Origin: Flavobacterium sp. Leaf82
Lineage (GTDB): Bacteria > Bacteroidota > Bacteroidia > Flavobacteriales > Flavobacteriaceae
Reading direction: 5' to 3'
DNA length: 64,000 nt
Assembly: GCF_001422725.1 (NCBI RefSeq)
Contig: NZ_LMMA01000023.1
Coordinates: 384,405 to 448,404 of the forward strand
This document shows, piece by piece, positions 24,156 through 33,688 of this stretch. Every line of letters begins with the position of its first letter. Position 1 is the stretch's first letter. The notes beneath the pieces were generated by a model. The model searched no databases and was not told where the DNA came from. It worked only from the letters and a program-made list of their open reading frames with translations. The translations under genes and the position numbers were made by a program.

Positions 24156-24815
24156 TTAATTTTCTTTACGACGATTCATCAGTACCGTAGCTATTCTTTG
24201 ATAAACAACTACAGCCGTTAACCATATAGTAATAAAAAAAGAAAATTTACCTAGTAAGTCATTCCAGTGATTAGTATAAACATCTATTAACATTGAAAAT
24301 ATAATACAAAATGGGATAAATCCAATTAAAATTACCGGAATCAATACAAGCAAACCAAAACTAATTTCGACAATTTTTGCCTTTTCATTAATAAAATTTG
24401 AAATTGAATTTGTAAAGGCATAAGGCTTATAAATTCTGCTCAAGTAACTATTAGAATCTTCTTCTTTAAACAATTTATCAAATCTTACCCTCGTTATAAT
24501 ATTAAATGCGAACAAAATTTCTTTCTTTTGATAAATTACTGAATTTAAATCATACAAAAGATACACAAAAACCAAAGGTATTAATTTAACGAATATAGAA
24601 GTATCAGTTATAGATACAGGTCCTAAATTCAAATTTTCAATTTTAAGATTACCCGCAAATAAATAAAGAAAAATAATAACAATTTCCCATAAAATTAACT
24701 TGTCATGTCTTTCATTCAATACCGTTAAATTTTCAAACAATTTATCATGATAATCCTTAATTGCTGATTCATCATTATTAGTTATAAATTGATCTACTTT
24801 TTCAGAATTTTTCAT
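24156..24815 (-). CDS. hypothetical membrane protein, 4 helices
   Basis: This 219-residue protein starts with a polar helix (about 1-38) and then has four membrane helices at about 41-58, 73-95, 148-176 and 190-212. No motif is recognised. Its start is 33 bases downstream of the stop of the CPA2 antiporter on the same strand, so it may be a downstream gene of that message. Function unknown. Confidence 0.75.
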   Translation of the reverse strand: MKNSEKVDQFITNNDESAIKDYHDKLFENLTVLNERHDKLILWEIVIIFLYLFAGNLKIENLNLGPVSITDTSIFVKLIPLVFVYLLYDLNSVIYQKKEILFAFNIITRVRFDKLFKEEDSNSYLSRIYKPYAFTNSISNFINEKAKIVEISFGLLVLIPVILIGFIPFCIIFSMLIDVYTNHWNDLLGKFSFFITIWLTAVVVYQRIATVLMNRRKEN

Positions 24816-24848
24816 ACAATTACAACTATTTTATAATAAGTTATTTCT

Positions 24849-26996
24849 TTATCCTTTCTTTAAAATATTCCCAAGACCACGGCCAATTTGTTCAATCGCT
24901 TCTAATCCTTTTGTTAGCGGTGTAGCTGTAAAATCTTCATAAGCATCCATAGAAGTTCCTTTGCGATCGTCATGCGCATACACTAAAATCAAGTTATTTT
25001 CATTGAATGATTTTTCGAATTTCTGAGGCAACTTATCAAAAATAGACTGGTACGAAACAGAACCTTTTCTGGATAAATTAAATACGATCAAATCAGTTGG
25101 TTTAATTTCATCTGAAATCGATTCAAAATCCTCCCAATCCAGAATGCTTTTAAAACCTAATTTAGCATTTAACTTTAAGTTTGCAGCTATTTGCTGAATT
25201 GCCTGATGTGTTCTATACTCGGCATAAATTATAATCGGAATACTTAATTCCTGTGATAAACGGCAGATTTTTTGTAATAAAAGATGAAAACCAACTCCTC
25301 TTTCAGAAAAAGGCGGACAAATAAAAACCAATCTTTTTTCTTCTATAAAAGTCTTTTGAAACCTGCAGATAAATAAACTCTTGTCTACATTATTGATAAT
25401 TGAATCCACATTTTCTCCAAAAATTTTATCCAGGAATCCTGTTTTTCTTGGCCATCCAACAATCACAATATCCGACATGATTTCTTTAGACGTTCTCGCA
25501 ATTCCGCTTGCAGGATTGTGGTCAATTCTGGCAATTGTATTTATTTTTACTTCAGATGCTGATCCCTGAATTACAAACTTATCAACTGCTTTTCGATACT
25601 TTAAAATGTTTTTTTCGGCCTGATCATTATTAGGAACAATCGTTAATAAAGTCACCGGATTAGCTGATTTTTTATCTTTTATCAAAAGCGCAAAATCTAG
25701 TAAAGTGGCTGTAGCCGAAGTTTTGGCTAACGGAATCAAAATGTGTTCGTCTAAAATTTGATCGCTGTGCGCATCTTCATGAGAAACTTCTTCTTCGCAA
25801 ATCGCAATCTTTTTTGCTGCTTTTTCAGTCGCGAAAGAAGCTACGATACACGTTATTAAAATTAAAATAATAGTTCCGTTAAGGATATTCTCATCAAGGA
25901 TTTTGGCTTTAAAACCAACCAGAATAACTGCCAAAGTTGCTGCGGCATGTGCACTGCTTAACCCGAAGATAAGTTGTCTTTCGGTCTTTGTATATTTAAA
26001 AACAATTTGAGTAAAAAAAGCTGCGATCCATTTTCCAAAAATAGCCACAACACTCAACGTACCGGCTACAATTAAAGCCGTTGGTCCGCTAAGAATCACG
26101 CTGATATCTACCAGCATTCCAACAGAAATCAGGAAAAACGGAATAAACAATGAATTTCCAATAAACTCAATTCGGTTCATCAATGCAGACGAATGCGGAA
26201 TCAGTGGATTCAATGCCAAACCAGCAACGAAAGCCCCAATAATAGGCTCTACTCCTGCTACTTCGGCCAAAAATGCTGCAAAGAAAACAACAGATAATAC
26301 GAATATATAATGGGCATGTTTTTCACTTTCTAATTTCTTAAAGAACCATTTTGCAATTCTCGGAATAACCAAAAACATAATAGCAGAAAAAATTGCCAGT
26401 GAAACGGTTAATTTTATCCAGAAAGCCTGATTCAGATTACCCTGACTACTTCCCATAATCACGGCAAGAATAATTAAAACGGCAGTATCTGTTAAAATAG
26501 TTCCACCAACGGTAATGGCAACAGCCTGATTTTTTGCAATACCAAGTTTACTCACAATTGGGTAAGCCACAAGCGTGTGCGTTGCAAACATACTTGCGGT
26601 CAGGAAACTGGCATTAAAATCATATTGCAATAAATAATAACAAACCGGAAACCCAATCGTCAAAGGAAAAATAAAGGTAAAGAAACCGAACAATAAACTC
26701 TTATTTCTGTTCGCCTTAAACTCATTCATATCCAATTCAAGACCTGCAATAAACATAATGTATAAAAGACCGATTGTCGAAAATAAATCTACAGCTGAAT
26801 TTTTTGCCAGAATATTAAGTCCGTGTGGTCCAATGATAACGCCGGAAATAATAAGCCCGATAATCCCTGGAATATTTATTTTTTTTAGTAAAATAGGCGA
26901 CAACAGAATAATGAAAAGTATCAAAGAAAAAATCAATACTGGGTTGCTAAGTGGTAATTCGAATTCTTGTAAAAAATGCTTGAAAAATTCTATCAT
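24849..26996 (-). CDS. CPA2-family cation:proton antiporter with USP domain
   Basis: This 715-residue protein has an N-terminal Na+/H+-exchanger domain of the CPA2 type (residues about 1-390, 12-13 helices): GLIISGVIIGPHGLNIL, MFIAGLELDMNEFK, THTLVAYPIVSKLGI and a GLSSAHAAATLAVILVGF block. The C-terminal half (about 410-715) is cytoplasmic with universal-stress-protein-like repeats (HILIPLAKTSATATLLDFALLI). It should exchange K+ or Na+ for protons in the inner membrane. There is no TrkA-N domain, so regulation differs from KefB/KefC. Divergent from sdaA. Confidence 0.92.
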   Translation of the reverse strand: MIEFFKHFLQEFELPLSNPVLIFSLILFIILLSPILLKKINIPGIIGLIISGVIIGPHGLNILAKNSAVDLFSTIGLLYIMFIAGLELDMNEFKANRNKSLLFGFFTFIFPLTIGFPVCYYLLQYDFNASFLTASMFATHTLVAYPIVSKLGIAKNQAVAITVGGTILTDTAVLIILAVIMGSSQGNLNQAFWIKLTVSLAIFSAIMFLVIPRIAKWFFKKLESEKHAHYIFVLSVVFFAAFLAEVAGVEPIIGAFVAGLALNPLIPHSSALMNRIEFIGNSLFIPFFLISVGMLVDISVILSGPTALIVAGTLSVVAIFGKWIAAFFTQIVFKYTKTERQLIFGLSSAHAAATLAVILVGFKAKILDENILNGTIILILITCIVASFATEKAAKKIAICEEEVSHEDAHSDQILDEHILIPLAKTSATATLLDFALLIKDKKSANPVTLLTIVPNNDQAEKNILKYRKAVDKFVIQGSASEVKINTIARIDHNPASGIARTSKEIMSDIVIVGWPRKTGFLDKIFGENVDSIINNVDKSLFICRFQKTFIEEKRLVFICPPFSERGVGFHLLLQKICRLSQELSIPIIIYAEYRTHQAIQQIAANLKLNAKLGFKSILDWEDFESISDEIKPTDLIVFNLSRKGSVSYQSIFDKLPQKFEKSFNENNLILVYAHDDRKGTSMDAYEDFTATPLTKGLEAIEQIGRGLGNILKKG

Positions 26997-27307
26997 AATG
27001 TAATTTTATCTTCTTTGTAGTATTTTAATTTTTCGTAAAAAGTGATGTCCAATTAAAATAAAACGAAGAAGTCATTTTACCGATTTATTAAAACAAGAAA
27101 ATCGGATTCTTTAGTGATTGCTTCACTACAAAAATACCTAAAAAAACTGCCAACTTTTCACGAAAACCGCATATTAAGTAATAAAAATTGTTTCGTTGCC
27201 AAATTATTAATTTTTAATATATTTTTTAACAAAACTGCAACATTAATAAACTAAAATAAATGTTCATTGCATTATTCAATTATCTTTGTCTTAATAAATA
27301 TTGCACA
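26997..27307. other. divergent intergenic region
   Basis: This AT-rich gap separates the antiporter (minus) and L-serine dehydratase (plus). Apart from the -7 element at 27281 I see no repeat, terminator or small gene. Confidence 0.5.
27281..27288 (+). promoter_or_regulatory. -7 promoter element for serine dehydratase
   Basis: TATCTTTG matches TAnnTTTG perfectly and lies 20 bases before ATG 27308. It rules out the in-frame ATG at 27260, which is upstream of the transcript. A -33 TTTG is not evident. Confidence 0.65.
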
Positions 27308-28735
27308 ATGGAAGAATGTATCTCTGTTTTTGATATGCTTAAAATTGGCGTTGGCCCCTCGAGTTCTCATACTTTAGGGCCTTGGAGAGCCGCAGAACGT
27401 TTTTTAGAAGAGTTAAAAGACGAATCAATTTTAGACCAGATTAAACGTGTAAAAGTCGATTTATACGGATCTCTTTCTTTAACCGGAAAAGGTCACGCCA
27501 CAGATTTATCTGTAATGCTGGGTTTAAGCGGACAAGATCCGGAATATATTCCTATTGATAATATTGCAGGAATCATTAAAACTATCGAAGACACGAACGA
27601 GATTACTTTAGCGAATGAATATAAAATTCCGTTTTATTTTCTTCAGGATATTGTTTTCAACAAAGAATTTCTTCCTTTTCATGCCAACGGATTAAAATTC
27701 ACGGCTTATAAAGAAGATGATTCTGAGTATAAATCTACTTTTTATTCTATTGGAGGAGGTTTTGTCGTTAAAGAAGAACGTACGAATGCCAAGATCAAAG
27801 AGGTTATAAAATGTGCTTTCCCCTTCCCGATTCAAAATGCTGTTGAGCTTTTAAATTATACCGTTTCAGAAAATAAATCAATATCTGAGATTGTGTATGA
27901 AAACGAAAAATCGATGCGTCCCGAAGCTGAAATTCACTCTGAATTAATGCGTATCTGGAACACGATGTTAGAATGTATGTATATTGGTTGTCATACCGGA
28001 GGCATTCTTCCGGGCGGACTAAACGTTCGCCGAAGAGCTTTTGATATGCACCAAAACTTAATAGGTTTATCGAATTATTCGAACCCGCAAACCTGGCTGG
28101 AAGAAATTAGAAAAACCGAAGTAAAATTTCGCCAGATCCTGAAATGGGTAAGTTGTTTTGCACTTGCCGTGAATGAGGTAAATGCTTCTTTAGGCCGTGT
28201 AGTTACGGCACCAACAAACGGAAGCGCTGGTGTAATTCCGGCTGTTTTAATGTATTATCTGGTGATTGAAAACCATAATGCAGGCGAAAAAGAAATCAAA
28301 CAATTTTTGATGGTTGCCGGAGAAATTGGAAGCATCTTTAAAAAAGGTTCTACAATTTCGGCTGCAATGGGCGGTTGTCAGGCAGAAATTGGCGTTTCAT
28401 CATCGATGGCTGCGGCGGCACTTTGCGAATTAATGGGCGGATCTCCTGCTCAGGTTTTAATGGCTGCCGAAATCGCAATGGAACATCATCTTGGTTTAAC
28501 CTGCGACCCAATTGGTGGTTTGGTTCAGATTCCGTGTATCGAAAGAAATACAATGGGCGCGATAAAAGCCATAAATGCTGCCGAATTAGCGCTTGAAACT
28601 GATTCTAAAAATGCAAAAGTTCCATTGGATAAAGTGATCAATACCATGTGGCAAACCGCAAAAGACATGAATTCTAAATACAAAGAAACCTCTGAAGGCG
28701 GATTGGCAATTGCCGTAAACATGGCGGATTGTTAA
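27308..28735 (+). CDS. sdaA: L-serine dehydratase (iron-sulfur type)
   Basis: This 475-residue single-chain enzyme turns L-serine into pyruvate and ammonia. The N-terminal (beta) domain opens with [20 protein letters not shown]; the C-terminal (alpha) domain has [26 protein letters not shown]. The three cysteines that hold the 4Fe-4S cluster are visible at C357 (GGCQ), C399 (TCDP) and C410 (PCIE). I chose ATG 27308 because of the -7 element at 27281; a longer start would lie above the promoter. It is followed directly by a 26-base perfect hairpin. Confidence 0.95.
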   Translation: MEECISVFDMLKIGVGPSSSHTLGPWRAAERFLEELKDESILDQIKRVKVDLYGSLSLTGKGHATDLSVMLGLSGQDPEYIPIDNIAGIIKTIEDTNEITLANEYKIPFYFLQDIVFNKEFLPFHANGLKFTAYKEDDSEYKSTFYSIGGGFVVKEERTNAKIKEVIKCAFPFPIQNAVELLNYTVSENKSISEIVYENEKSMRPEAEIHSELMRIWNTMLECMYIGCHTGGILPGGLNVRRRAFDMHQNLIGLSNYSNPQTWLEEIRKTEVKFRQILKWVSCFALAVNEVNASLGRVVTAPTNGSAGVIPAVLMYYLVIENHNAGEKEIKQFLMVAGEIGSIFKKGSTISAAMGGCQAEIGVSSSMAAAALCELMGGSPAQVLMAAEIAMEHHLGLTCDPIGGLVQIPCIERNTMGAIKAINAAELALETDSKNAKVPLDKVINTMWQTAKDMNSKYKETSEGGLAIAVNMADC

Positions 28736-28744
28736 AAGCAAAAA

Positions 28745-28846
28745 AAGTTTGCCACGAATTTCACCAATTTACGCGAATTTTTATATTCGTAAAATATAGA
28801 ATTCAATTAGTAATTAGTGAAAATTGGTGAAATTCGTGGCAAACTT
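28745..28846. repeat. 26-base perfect inverted repeat after sdaA
   Basis: Arms 28745-28770 and 28821-28846 pair along all 26 bases (core TTTGCCACGAATTTCACC). It lies 9 bases after the sdaA stop and may act as a terminator or be a mobile palindrome. A partial relative (TTCGTGGCAAACTT) is at 22818-22831. Confidence 0.7.
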
Positions 28847-28860
28847 ATAAAATCAACTTC

Positions 28861-30060
28861 ATGAAAAAATACCACTTTCTTTTAGCAATCTTATTTTGCT
28901 CTGTTTTATTGCATTCCCAAGAACGTTATTTTCTTAATTCAGATACTCGATTATATACTTCTGCCAATACATCTGCTGATTTTTTGGGCTATTTTAAATA
29001 TGGTGCCGAAGTGCAATTATTATCCGAAAGTAAAAATGGCTGGTACAAAGTAAAAGCTGATAATTTTTCTGAAGGTTATATTCCTGAAAAATACGTTGCA
29101 ACACGTTTAAACGCCAAAGATATTAAGGTTAGAGACAACGAAAATCCGCTTATAGAAGGCAGCGATAATTACTATGGCAGCAATCATCTTTTTGTATTAG
29201 TTGCAGGTTTAAAAGCGCGTGCACAACCGGATAAAAATTCAAAAATTAGAGAAATTTTATACACCGGTGATCCCGTTCCTATTAATTACCTTCCTAAAAA
29301 CCAAGACGAATGGGTAAATATAGGCGGGAATTTTAGCGAAGAAAATGCAAAATTTACCCTAAGAAAATTTGTTGGAAACAGACCTGACTTCAATACTTTA
29401 ATAAAAGACTTTGATAAACTCGATGTAACGAATATTACAGAACGCAAAACTATTGGTGAACGACTTGTAGAACTTGCCTGGAATAGTGACAACACAGCAT
29501 TAGCTCCTGCATATCAAAGATATTATGAAGTTGTAAAGCAATTAAACGATCCTAAACTTCTTGCAGATACAGAGCTCAATATGGCTATAGCCAAAGGGCA
29601 AAGCAAACGTAAAAAGCCAGAAGAGATTCTTGCTTTTGTTAAAAAATCTGAATTCGTTTTGAAAGGAGTAAAAACCAAATCCTGGAATTTAACTCAAAAA
29701 GATCTCGTAAAAACATTTGGTAAACCTTCTAAAAAAGCAAACGTAAGTGATGAATGTGGTGTTTATTTAAGTGATCTTTTTTACTATTATCCAGACTTGG
29801 AAGCTTCTGTAGACGAGCAAAAAAATCAGGCAGAAATCACTAAAGTTTTTATCAACGAAAACAATAAACTGGTTTTAAACCCAAATGCAATATTAGACCA
29901 TACAGTATCTGAGAAAGCATTTATCGAAAAATACGGTACTTATATTGGCGCTTCCATAAAAGCCCCGCATTCTTACTCTATACAAATAGAAGACAGCGAA
30001 TTTAGACTAGAATTTAAAGACGGAAAGTTATTTACCATCGAAATATTCTTCTATTGCTGA
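28861..30060 (+). CDS. exported SH3-domain protein
   Basis: This 399-residue protein has a signal peptide (MKKYHFLLAILFCSVLLHSQ) and two bacterial SH3 domains, at about 25-80 (LYTSANTSADFLGYFKYGAEVQLLSE, GWYKV, GYIPEKYV) and about 110-170 (LVAGLKARAQPDKNSKIREILYTGDPV, WVNIGG). The C-terminal half (about 185-399) is helical then strand-rich and not recognised. SH3b domains often bind peptidoglycan peptides, so an envelope role is likely. It stands between sdaA and panB. Confidence 0.85.
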   Translation: MKKYHFLLAILFCSVLLHSQERYFLNSDTRLYTSANTSADFLGYFKYGAEVQLLSESKNGWYKVKADNFSEGYIPEKYVATRLNAKDIKVRDNENPLIEGSDNYYGSNHLFVLVAGLKARAQPDKNSKIREILYTGDPVPINYLPKNQDEWVNIGGNFSEENAKFTLRKFVGNRPDFNTLIKDFDKLDVTNITERKTIGERLVELAWNSDNTALAPAYQRYYEVVKQLNDPKLLADTELNMAIAKGQSKRKKPEEILAFVKKSEFVLKGVKTKSWNLTQKDLVKTFGKPSKKANVSDECGVYLSDLFYYYPDLEASVDEQKNQAEITKVFINENNKLVLNPNAILDHTVSEKAFIEKYGTYIGASIKAPHSYSIQIEDSEFRLEFKDGKLFTIEIFFYC

Positions 30061-30109
30061 TTTCAATCTATAATTATTCAATACTTTTACATCTTCAAAA
30101 AAAAACAAA

Positions 30110-30928
30110 ATGTCAGTAGCAAAAAAAGATTATAAAAGAATCACAACAAAGTCATTAATCGAAATGAAAAGCAATGGAGAAAAAATCTCTATGCTAACAG
30201 CTTACGATTTTACAATGGCTAAAATTGTTGATACCGCAGGAGTCGATGTGATTTTAGTGGGCGATTCAGCATCAAATGTTATGGCGGGTCACGAAACGAC
30301 ATTGCCTATTACTTTAGATCAAATGATATATCATGCTTCATCTGTAGTTCGTGCTGTAGAAAGAGCTTTAGTAGTGGTAGATTTACCTTTTGGAAGTTAC
30401 CAGTCTGATCCTAAAGAAGCATTGCGTTCTGCTATTCGAATCATGAAAGAAAGCGGCGGTCACGCTGTAAAACTTGAAGGAGGAAAAGAAATTAAAGAAT
30501 CAATCAAAAAAATATTAAACGCAGGAATCCCGGTTATGGGACATTTGGGTTTAACACCGCAATCGATCTATAAATTTGGAACTTACAGCGTTCGTGCCAA
30601 AGAAGATCAGGAAGCCGAAAAACTAATCGAAGATGCTAAATTATTAGAAAAAATAGGTTGTTTTGGAATTGTTCTGGAAAAAATCCCAGCACATTTAGCA
30701 GAGCAAGTTGCTAAAAGTATTTCAATTCCGGTTATTGGTATTGGTGCCGGTGGTGGTGTTGACGGACAAGTTTTAGTAATTCATGATATGTTAGGAATGA
30801 ACAATGAATTTAGTCCGCGTTTCTTACGTCGTTATTTAAACCTTTACGAAGAAATGACAAAAGCAATTGGTCAATATGCTGCTGATGTTAAGTCAAGTGA
30901 TTTTCCTAATGCTGGGGAACAATACTAA
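30110..30928 (+). CDS. panB: 3-methyl-2-oxobutanoate hydroxymethyltransferase
   Basis: This 272-residue enzyme makes ketopantoate from 2-oxoisovalerate and methylene-tetrahydrofolate, the first step of pantothenate and coenzyme A synthesis. Key blocks are present: [25 protein letters not shown] with D52, [18 protein letters not shown] with D91, KLEGG with E123, and VLEKIP with catalytic E190. The family's late glycine-rich [12 protein letters not shown] is present. The stop codon is followed at once by the left arm of an inverted repeat cassette. Confidence 0.97.
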   Translation: MSVAKKDYKRITTKSLIEMKSNGEKISMLTAYDFTMAKIVDTAGVDVILVGDSASNVMAGHETTLPITLDQMIYHASSVVRAVERALVVVDLPFGSYQSDPKEALRSAIRIMKESGGHAVKLEGGKEIKESIKKILNAGIPVMGHLGLTPQSIYKFGTYSVRAKEDQEAEKLIEDAKLLEKIGCFGIVLEKIPAHLAEQVAKSISIPVIGIGAGGGVDGQVLVIHDMLGMNNEFSPRFLRRYLNLYEEMTKAIGQYAADVKSSDFPNAGEQY

Positions 30929-30929
30929 A

Positions 30930-30983
30930 TTTTAGACTGACTTAGATTTTTAGACTGACTTAGACTTCTTAGATTTACTTTTT
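30930..30983. repeat. left inverted arm of boxed four-helix gene
   Basis: About 54 bases made of TTAGACTGACTTAGA units, starting 2 bases after the panB stop. It matches the reverse complement of 31413-31470 nearly base for base apart from a short indel. Confidence 0.75.
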
Positions 30984-31012
30984 AAATTATTTAAAACATA
31001 AATCTAAGAAGT
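30964..31012 (+). terminator. 14-base hairpin, possible panB terminator
   Basis: ACTTCTTAGATTTA (30964-30977) pairs perfectly with TAAATCTAAGAAGT (30999-31012). It overlaps the left cassette arm. No T-run follows at once, so terminator action is uncertain. Confidence 0.45.
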
Positions 31013-31058
31013 TTAATGCATGTAATATCTAAGAAAGCCTGATCTAAAATCTTAAAAT

Positions 31059-31412
31059 ATGCATCAGTTTAAAGAGCTTTTAATTTGGAAAAAAAGCAGA
31101 TTATTTTGTTCTAAAATTTATAATGTGACTGCCAGTTTTCCAAGTGAAGAAAAATTTGGAATAACGAATCAATTACGAAGAGCTTCTGTTTCTATTCCTT
31201 CAAACATAGCAGAAGGTTCGTCAAGAAAATCCAATAAAGATTTTGCGAGATTTTTAGAAATTGCAATTGGTTCTGCTTACGAAGTAGAAACGCAACTTTT
31301 AATCTCATCTGATTTGGGATTCATTAATGAAGAAAAGACTAGTGAATTAATCCATATGTTAGAAGAAATTACAAAAATGACATCTAGATTTAGAGCGACT
31401 TTAATATTATAA
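31059..31412 (+). CDS. four-helix-bundle protein (23S IVP family)
   Basis: This 117-residue protein belongs to the S23/IVP four-helix-bundle family (PF05635): FKELLIWKKSRLFCSKIY, SFPSEEKFGITNQLRRASVSIPSNIAEGS, then FARFLEIAIGSAYEVETQLL and a closing helix. The family was first seen encoded in intervening sequences of 23S rRNA and is common in Bacteroidota, often beside repeats. Function is unknown. Here it is boxed by inverted repeats (30930-30983 and 31413-31470) between panB and a pseudouridine synthase. Confidence 0.92.
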   Translation: MHQFKELLIWKKSRLFCSKIYNVTASFPSEEKFGITNQLRRASVSIPSNIAEGSSRKSNKDFARFLEIAIGSAYEVETQLLISSDLGFINEEKTSELIHMLEEITKMTSRFRATLIL

Positions 31413-31470
31413 AAAAGTAAATCTAAAAAATCTAAGTCTAAGTCAGTCTAAAAATCTAAGCCAGTCAAAA
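31413..31470. repeat. right inverted arm of boxed four-helix gene
   Basis: 58 bases from the base after the four-helix stop to the base before the next start codon, built of TCTAAGTC/AGTCTAAAAATC units. It is the inverted partner of 30930-30983. Confidence 0.75.
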
Positions 31471-32160
31471 ATGAAAGTACTTTCCAATAAAAACAACCTC
31501 CAAATTCTACACGAAGACAACCATATTATTGTGGTTAATAAGCGTGTGGGCGATATTGTGCAAGGTGATAAAACGGGTGATAAACCATTATCTGATGTTA
31601 TAAAAGAATACATAAAAGACAAATACAATAAACCCGGTGACGTGTTTCTGGGAGTAATTCATCGATTAGATCGTCCTACAACCGGAATTGTAGTTTTTGC
31701 CAGAACGAGCAAAGCTTTGACACGAATGAACGAAATGTTCAGCAATCGTGACACGCAAAAAACCTATTGGGCAATTGTTAAGAATAAACCTCAGGAAACA
31801 AAGGCAAAATTGGTTCATTATCTTAAAAGAAACGAGAAAAACAATACTTCTAAAGCACATTTAAAAGAAGTTCCAGACAGTAAACTAGCCAGTTTAGATT
31901 ATACGGTTTTTAAAGAACTTCAAAATTATGTGGCGCTGGAAATCAACTTACATACAGGTCGTCATCATCAAATCAGGGCACAATTATCTGCCATTGGATC
32001 TCCTATAAAAGGGGATTTAAAATATGGTTTTGATCGCAGTAATCCTGATGGAGGAATTCATTTACATGCGAGAAAACTGGTTTTTGTTCACCCAGTTTCT
32101 AAAGAAAACATTACCATTGTTGCACCAACTCCGGATGAAACAATTTGGAACGCACTTTGA
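31471..32160 (+). CDS. RluA-family pseudouridine synthase
   Basis: This 229-residue enzyme isomerises uridine to pseudouridine in RNA. It has the family motif HRLDRPTTGIVVFARTSKA with catalytic D67, then KTYWAIV and GRHHQIRAQLSAIGSPIKGDLKYG. It lacks an S4 domain at the N-terminus, which is common in short RluA/RluC/TruC-like members; the exact RNA target cannot be told. The start codon abuts the right arm of the cassette, so its leader has been replaced by repeat DNA. Confidence 0.93.
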   Translation: MKVLSNKNNLQILHEDNHIIVVNKRVGDIVQGDKTGDKPLSDVIKEYIKDKYNKPGDVFLGVIHRLDRPTTGIVVFARTSKALTRMNEMFSNRDTQKTYWAIVKNKPQETKAKLVHYLKRNEKNNTSKAHLKEVPDSKLASLDYTVFKELQNYVALEINLHTGRHHQIRAQLSAIGSPIKGDLKYGFDRSNPDGGIHLHARKLVFVHPVSKENITIVAPTPDETIWNAL

Positions 32161-32235
32161 TTTTATGATACAATTCATAAATTTTTAAATTTTATCGATT
32201 AACTTGCATAGGAAAAATCAAGCGAATCACAAAAA

Positions 32236-33564
32236 ATGGACTATAAAAACGACATCGGATACAGAAAAGAAACGCTAAAAAAATTGTTGTATAACATTCA
32301 AAAAAGCGAAGACTTAATTGTAAAAGCTTTATACGATGATTTTAAAAAGCCAGAATTTGAAGCTGTTTTAACCGAGACAAATTATGTCATATCGGAACTA
32401 AAAGACACGATAAAAAACATCAGTAAATGGGCAAAACGGAAACGAGTTTTACCATCACTTCTCAACTTTCCTTCTACAGATTATATTTATAAAGAACCAT
32501 ACGGAAACGTCTTGGTTATTGCACCGTGGAATTATCCTTTTCAATTGGCATTATGTCCGTTAATTTCAGCCGTAGCGGCCGGAAACAGAGTTGTTTTAAA
32601 ACCTTCTGAACTTACTCCCAATACATCAGCGATTATCGCGAGAATTATCGAAAAAACATTCCACGTTAGTCATGTCGAAGTTTTTGAAGGCGGTGTTGAA
32701 GTCTCTAATAAATTACTGGCACAACGTTGGGATTATATTTTCTTTACAGGAAGTGTTTCTGTTGGAAAAATCGTCGCCAAAGCAGCAGCCGAAAACCTAA
32801 CTCCCGTAACATTAGAATTAGGCGGAAAAAACCCTTGCATTGTTGATGAAACTGCAAATCTAAAACTGGCAGCAAAACGCATTGTATGGGGAAAATTTAT
32901 AAATGCCGGACAAACTTGTATTGCGCCTGACTATATTTTGATTCAAAAAAACATGAAAGTTAATTTCATCTCTTTTTTAATCGAGGAAATCATAAAATCT
33001 TATGGCAAGAAATTAGAAAAATCTCCGGATTTTGCCCGTATCATCAATACTAAAAACTGGTTAAGACTTGCTAACATGATCGAAGCCGAAAAAGTAATTT
33101 TTGGCGCAGAAACAGATGCCAATAAACTTTACATATCTCCAACATTAATCGAAGAACCTGAATTGGACAGTCCGGTAATGAAAGAAGAAATTTTTGGACC
33201 TATTTTACCAATTCTGACTTATGAAACAGAAGCCGACATAGAAAACGTAATCAGACGCTATGAGAAACCTCTTGCATTTTATATTTTTAGCGAAAATAAA
33301 TCGTTTGCCAGAAAATTAATCAAAACCTACTCATTTGGAGGCGGTTGCATCAACGACACAGTCGTTCATTTCTCTAATAAAAGGCTGCCTTTTGGCGGTG
33401 TTGGACATAGCGGAATTGGCGCTTATCATGGTCAGTTGAGTTTTGATATTTTTTCACATCATAAAGCAGTCGTAAAAAAAGCAAACTGGCTTGATTTACC
33501 TATGAGATACGCACCTTACAAAGATAAATTGGCGACTATAAAAAGAATATTGGAATGGATGTAA
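32236..33564 (+). CDS. aldehyde dehydrogenase, short membrane-type class
   Basis: This 442-residue NAD(P)-dependent aldehyde dehydrogenase has LVIAPWNYPFQLALCPLISAVAAGNRVVLKPSE, the catalytic base E194 in LELGGKNP and nucleophile C228 in GQTCIAPDY. Its length and features match the short class 3 (ALDH3-like) group that oxidises fatty or aromatic aldehydes. It does not carry a clear C-terminal membrane anchor. It is a single gene; the substrate is not obvious from neighbours. Confidence 0.94.
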   Translation: MDYKNDIGYRKETLKKLLYNIQKSEDLIVKALYDDFKKPEFEAVLTETNYVISELKDTIKNISKWAKRKRVLPSLLNFPSTDYIYKEPYGNVLVIAPWNYPFQLALCPLISAVAAGNRVVLKPSELTPNTSAIIARIIEKTFHVSHVEVFEGGVEVSNKLLAQRWDYIFFTGSVSVGKIVAKAAAENLTPVTLELGGKNPCIVDETANLKLAAKRIVWGKFINAGQTCIAPDYILIQKNMKVNFISFLIEEIIKSYGKKLEKSPDFARIINTKNWLRLANMIEAEKVIFGAETDANKLYISPTLIEEPELDSPVMKEEIFGPILPILTYETEADIENVIRRYEKPLAFYIFSENKSFARKLIKTYSFGGGCINDTVVHFSNKRLPFGGVGHSGIGAYHGQLSFDIFSHHKAVVKKANWLDLPMRYAPYKDKLATIKRILEWM

Positions 33565-33688
33565 CCGCAAAAAACAATTTCGTAATGTTTTTTGAGATTT
33601 TCATATGAATTTGATTAAAAATATTATATTTACGTCGCATTATTTATCTTAAATCCCAGAATATAAAACAATTCTACTTTTACAAAAA

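Noticed and set aside
27260..27307. Upstream ATG for serine dehydratase
   Set aside because: A perfect -7 element (27281) lies downstream of it, and homologues begin at the SVFDMLKIG region.
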